DNA from: Clostridiales bacterium
GTDB taxonomy: Bacteria > Bacillota > Clostridia > Christensenellales > Pumilibacteraceae
DNA length: 8,966 bases
Direction of reading: 5' to 3'
Assembly: GCA_029069015.1 (NCBI GenBank)
Contig: JAIEBL010000039.1
Location: 1-8,966 of the forward strand
The notes beneath the pieces were generated by a model. It did no database searches. It had not been told where the DNA came from and saw only the letters and a list, made by a program, of their open reading frames with translations. Position numbers and translations under genes: made by a program. Below, piece after piece: positions 5,640 to 8,966 of this stretch (position 1 is its first letter; the number at the start of each line of letters is the position of its first letter).

Positions 5640-8600
5640 ATGTCGTCGGTCAAAAGATACTTAAAATTTTTAATAGTCGCTATTCTGTTCGGAATTTCCG
5701 CCCTATTGTTTACGGTGATGGGCAGGGGCGTATCGGCGTATGCTTCCGTGCAAGAAGCGAAGTTCGGCGGGGGCAACGGGAAGCAAGAATCGCCGTATAT
5801 CATTGCGACGTCGGATGATCTGCTTGAACTTTTAAACGACGTCAACACGCACGTTGCGCCCGACGGGTATTTTAATTACTATTTTCGATTCGATGAAGAT
5901 ATCGATCTTACGGGGATTGCATTTGAGCCCATCGGGGATTTTACGTATCCGTTTAAAGGCATCGTTGACGGGAACGGAAAGTCTGTTACGGGACTTACCA
6001 TCGGCAATTTTGAGCTTAGTTACGTCGGATTGTTCGGCGTACTTTCTTCCTCTGCGAAAGTCGACGGGCTTGCCGTATTCGGGACGGTAGAGGGATTTGC
6101 CGAAATCGGCGGCATTTCGGGCTTGAATTACGGGGAAATTACAAATTGTCAAAGCGGCGCAACCGTTGTTTCGAGCGACGATATGTCGTCCATCGATATC
6201 GGCGGTATTTGCGGTTATAACAGAGGGCTCATCGGGAACTCGTTTAACGTCGGAAATATCGTTTCACACGGTCTGAACAGTGGTGGTATTGTCGGGATCA
6301 ACGGAGAAGACGGGCAGGTCGTAGGTTGTTTTAACGTCGGGGACGTTGTGTCGGACTATTACAGCGTGGGCGGAATAAGCGGTCATAACGACGGAAGAAT
6401 CGAACAGTGTTTTAATAACGCCCCTATAAAAGGCTACGCAACGATCGGCGGCATTTCGGGTTCCAATACGGGAAGCATCCGCTATTCGTACAATACGGCG
6501 TCCGTCTCTGCGGCAGATAATATGGCGGGCGGCGTGTGCGGCAGCAACGAGGGAGAATTGAAAAGTTGCTACAACGCAGGGACGCCGACGGCTAAAAACA
6601 CAAAGGGCGGGATCTGCGGTTATAATGCGCCCGAAAGCGTAATCGAGAAATGCTTTTTCAGTACCGATAAATTTATCGGGCATGTAACCGGGCGGAACGA
6701 AAGTTATCCGTTGTGCGACGGTTTGCGGGATTTTGAGATGGCGTCGGTAGATACGCTGCAAGACGAGAATAAGCTTGGGTATATCGTTGACGGATCGAGC
6801 GCGGTCTGGATGAAGCGTGACTATGACGATGATTGCTGTTACTATCCCGAACTGGTGTGTTTTTACGGTTCGGCGACAGAGGCTGTCGGAAATTATTCAA
6901 GGGAAAGCGCGCGCATATCACGTCGGGCGGCGGAAGTGCGATTGGGGCTGATAAGCTGTGAATATGACGGGACGGAACATAAATCCGACGTATGGCTGGG
7001 GCAAGAGCGTTTAACCGAAACCAACGACTACGTTTGCGAATATACGGATAACGTTAACGCAGGGACGGCAAGCGTTAAAGTTACTTTGACGAACTATTAT
7101 TTCGGAGAGTCTGTAAAAGAATTCGAGATTACCAAGAAGCCTATCGATATCGAATGGGACGATCACGAGTTGATCTACGATGGACGCGTCCTGCATCCCG
7201 TGGTTGCCAAGGCAAACGGGGTCGTGCCCGGTGACGACGTAGAATTCGATTATTCGGTTGACGGCGGGATAAACGTAGGGCGGCATAAAGTCACCGCGGT
7301 ATTGGCGCACGGCGGCATAAATGAAAATTACTATCTTGCGCCTCAATCGCACAAATATTCGATTTCGCCGCGAAAACTGAGCGTGCATTGGGACGAAGAG
7401 GCGCTTATTTACAATAAGAAAGCGCAATATCCGATGGCGCAAATATGCGACGGACTGGTTAACGACGATCGTGTAGAATTGGTATATAGCGGTTACACCG
7501 GAAATATCGATGCGGGTAAAGGATATAAAGTCACGGTTGCCGTATCTTCGCGCGATACGAACTATGTTTTACACGCGACCAAGGAATACGCAATTGCCCC
7601 TAAACCTATACGGGCAAATTTCGGATTCGCGATTTTTAACTATACGGGAAAGTGTCAGTATCCCAAAATAGAAGACGTCGTCGGGCTTGCGTTCGGCGAT
7701 TCGGTCGTATTCGAATATTATGGGTATGAAAACAATATCGACATCGGCGAGCATACTGTTTATGCGGAGTTGTCGGATAAAGAGAGCGGCACGAATTACG
7801 CCTGCGAGCGGGTATCCTGTGTATATGAAATCAAGCAAGGCATATTTGATATCGATTCGATCACGTTTTCGTCAAAGTCCTTTATATTTGACGGGACCGA
7901 AAAGTCGCTTTATATAGAAGGCGAGTTGCCTGCCGATATCACCGTTAGTTATAGCGGGAACAGCCGAACGGACGTTGGGCAATATATCGTTACGGCAAGC
8001 TTTGCGATTAAGGAAGACCGTTACTTATATGTAGAGCCGATAACTGCCGTGCTTACCATTTGTCCGAACGCGTATTTTTCGGACGGGTTCGAAGTCGGCG
8101 TATTGGAAGGCAACGTAGAATATGGTGCGGAACTGCACGTAGATTCTTTTGAACCGAACAAAAAGTTTGCGCATGCGAAAACGGTTGCGGCGTATCGCAT
8201 CGGGTTTTTAAGGAACGGGGATATCGTTTCAAGCGAGGGGCGATTTACTATTAGAATTCCGTTAGATAGTGAGTTGATCGGCAACAAGCGAATAAAATTA
8301 CATACGGAACACAACGGCATAGCGTCCGTAGTCGATTTTAAAATAGTGGACGGTTTTATCGAATTCGAAACGGACAATTTGGAAGGCGTATTTTATCTTA
8401 CCTACCAAGAATCCTATTTGTTTATTCTATGGATAGTTTTGGGCATATTGTTGTTCGCATCGGCATCGGGTGTTTCGCTGATATTGATAAGAAAACGTAA
8501 AAGGCCGGTGGTATCAGGTGAGCGTGCGGCGGCGGTAGCAGTTGATATGACGGTGTCGGAGAACGTGCAAGAAACCGTTCCGGCAAGCGAGCGTACGCAG

Positions 8601-8870
8601 GAAGAAAACAGTGCGTCTGATTGCGATTTTTATATCGACGGTGTATATTGCAAAAGCTACGACAGCTTTATCGCCTCGTTGAATTACAAAAATATAATAC
8701 GGCAAAGAGAAGTTTGCGGCACAGACGCCGCTCACGCTATTGCCTGCTCTGTCGGTAAAGGGGGCGACAAGCGCAAGGACTTATATTGGCAGGGTAAACG
8801 CATTATGCGGGATTCCGAGGAATATAATGCGTTTATTCAAAAAGTTAAATCGCAAATAATCCAAAAGTAA
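5640..8870 (+). CDS. Surface protein with GLUG repeats, MBG/YDG-like domains, TM anchor and cytoplasmic tail (1076 aa)
   Basis: The N-terminal signal peptide is residues about 1-35, with a probable cleavage after AYA. Residues about 86-345 form a beta-helix-type region with about seven or eight GLUG-like units (VGGISGHNDGRIEQCFN, IGGISGSNTGSI and similar). Residues about 436-498, 503-576, 579-652, 655-732 and 736-807 are five MBG/YDG-like units, recognisable from YDG, Y-x-NNIDIG and the closing Y-x-I strand. Residues about 810-920 are a further beta domain. A TM helix (about 926-950) with a basic stop-transfer (RKRKR) follows, then about 125 cytoplasmic residues: a low-complexity linker and a folded-looking end (991-1076). 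GLUG and MBG units are common in bacterial adhesins, so a role in attachment is likely but inferred. There is no LPXTG, so the TM helix is the anchor. The start is 2 nt after the previous stop. Confidence 0.9.
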   Translation: MSSVKRYLKFLIVAILFGISALLFTVMGRGVSAYASVQEAKFGGGNGKQESPYIIATSDDLLELLNDVNTHVAPDGYFNYYFRFDEDIDLTGIAFEPIGDFTYPFKGIVDGNGKSVTGLTIGNFELSYVGLFGVLSSSAKVDGLAVFGTVEGFAEIGGISGLNYGEITNCQSGATVVSSDDMSSIDIGGICGYNRGLIGNSFNVGNIVSHGLNSGGIVGINGEDGQVVGCFNVGDVVSDYYSVGGISGHNDGRIEQCFNNAPIKGYATIGGISGSNTGSIRYSYNTASVSAADNMAGGVCGSNEGELKSCYNAGTPTAKNTKGGICGYNAPESVIEKCFFSTDKFIGHVTGRNESYPLCDGLRDFEMASVDTLQDENKLGYIVDGSSAVWMKRDYDDDCCYYPELVCFYGSATEAVGNYSRESARISRRAAEVRLGLISCEYDGTEHKSDVWLGQERLTETNDYVCEYTDNVNAGTASVKVTLTNYYFGESVKEFEITKKPIDIEWDDHELIYDGRVLHPVVAKANGVVPGDDVEFDYSVDGGINVGRHKVTAVLAHGGINENYYLAPQSHKYSISPRKLSVHWDEEALIYNKKAQYPMAQICDGLVNDDRVELVYSGYTGNIDAGKGYKVTVAVSSRDTNYVLHATKEYAIAPKPIRANFGFAIFNYTGKCQYPKIEDVVGLAFGDSVVFEYYGYENNIDIGEHTVYAELSDKESGTNYACERVSCVYEIKQGIFDIDSITFSSKSFIFDGTEKSLYIEGELPADITVSYSGNSRTDVGQYIVTASFAIKEDRYLYVEPITAVLTICPNAYFSDGFEVGVLEGNVEYGAELHVDSFEPNKKFAHAKTVAAYRIGFLRNGDIVSSEGRFTIRIPLDSELIGNKRIKLHTEHNGIASVVDFKIVDGFIEFETDNLEGVFYLTYQESYLFILWIVLGILLFASASGVSLILIRKRKRPVVSGERAAAVAVDMTVSENVQETVPASERTQEENSASDCDFYIDGVYCKSYDSFIASLNYKNIIRQREVCGTDAAHAIACSVGKGGDKRKDLYWQGKRIMRDSEEYNAFIQKVKSQIIQK

Positions 8871-8880
8871 GTATACTTTT
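8863..8880. terminator. Possible weak bidirectional terminator
   Basis: AAAAGTA at 8863-8869 can pair with TACTTTT at 8874-8880 around a 4-nt loop, exactly between two convergent genes and overlapping both stop codons. The stem is AT-rich (one G-C pair in seven), so it would be weak. The position is the main argument. Confidence 0.3.
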
Positions 8881-8966
8881 ATAGCTTGTTTCTGTAATTG
8901 AATTTGTTCAGTACTTGCTTTTTGCGTTGGGTTGTGACTTCGGTGTAGATCTGCGTTGTGGCTACG
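8879..8966 (-). CDS. Tyrosine recombinase/integrase, C-terminal end (partial)
   Basis: On the minus strand the last 28 codons before a TAA (complement of 8879-8881) read VATTQIYTEVTTQRKK and on to NYRNKL; the gene continues off the right edge. ATTQIYTEV is the hallmark C-terminal motif of phage-integrase/Xer-type tyrosine recombinases, with the nucleophilic tyrosine encoded at 8945-8947. The R-H-x-x-R motifs needed to confirm activity lie outside the window. The gene converges on the 1076-aa gene with 8 bp between the two coding ends. It may be the integrase of a mobile element that borders or contains this locus. Confidence 0.75.
   Translation of the reverse strand, partial: VATTQIYTEVTTQRKKQVLNKFNYRNKL

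Overview
The window (8,966 bp) is a compact, almost entirely plus-strand block of surface and membrane protein genes. It looks like it comes from an anaerobic Firmicute/Bacillota, probably a gut Clostridia or Christensenellales relative. That assignment is an inference from the protein styles (a GLUG plus MBG/YDG-type surface protein, a CARDB-tailed protein, DUF3592-like two-helix proteins), the moderate G+C and standard-code use of TGA, TAA and TAG as stops. No rRNA, tRNA or housekeeping gene is present to fix the taxonomy.

Layout. (1) 2-2383: the 3' part of a large secreted or surface protein with a beta-sheet region, a propeller-like region and two CARDB-like domains; its frame is open at the left edge. 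(2) 2391-4804: an array of four related small two-TM proteins (151, 163, 164 and 151 aa). (3) Between these small genes lie copies of the last part of the upstream large gene: a 219-bp copy at 3468-3686 with 5 mismatches, and shorter copies at 2862-2949, 4247-4341 and 4820-4872. A 22-bp core is identical in all five copies, at spacings of 566, 737, 655 and 566 bp. (4) 4873-5637: a 254-aa single-pass membrane protein whose ATG lies at the edge of the last tail remnant. (5) 5640-8870: a 1076-aa protein with a signal peptide, GLUG repeats, five MBG-like domains, a TM helix and a cytoplasmic tail. (6) Minus strand from 8879 off the right edge: the last 28 codons of a tyrosine recombinase, convergent with the 1076-aa gene.

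How it may work together. The plus-strand genes are closely packed and several are probably translationally coupled. All the identifiable products act at or outside the membrane, so the operon may build a surface apparatus. The most notable part is the array, which is a set of [3' tail of host gene + small membrane gene] modules that have been duplicated, truncated and swapped. Members are nearly identical in their N-terminal half but diversified in the extracytoplasmic loop. This resembles orphan cassette arrays of polymorphic secretion systems in architecture, but the duplicated tail looks like the end of a CARDB domain and not like a toxin. The function of the array is not known to me.
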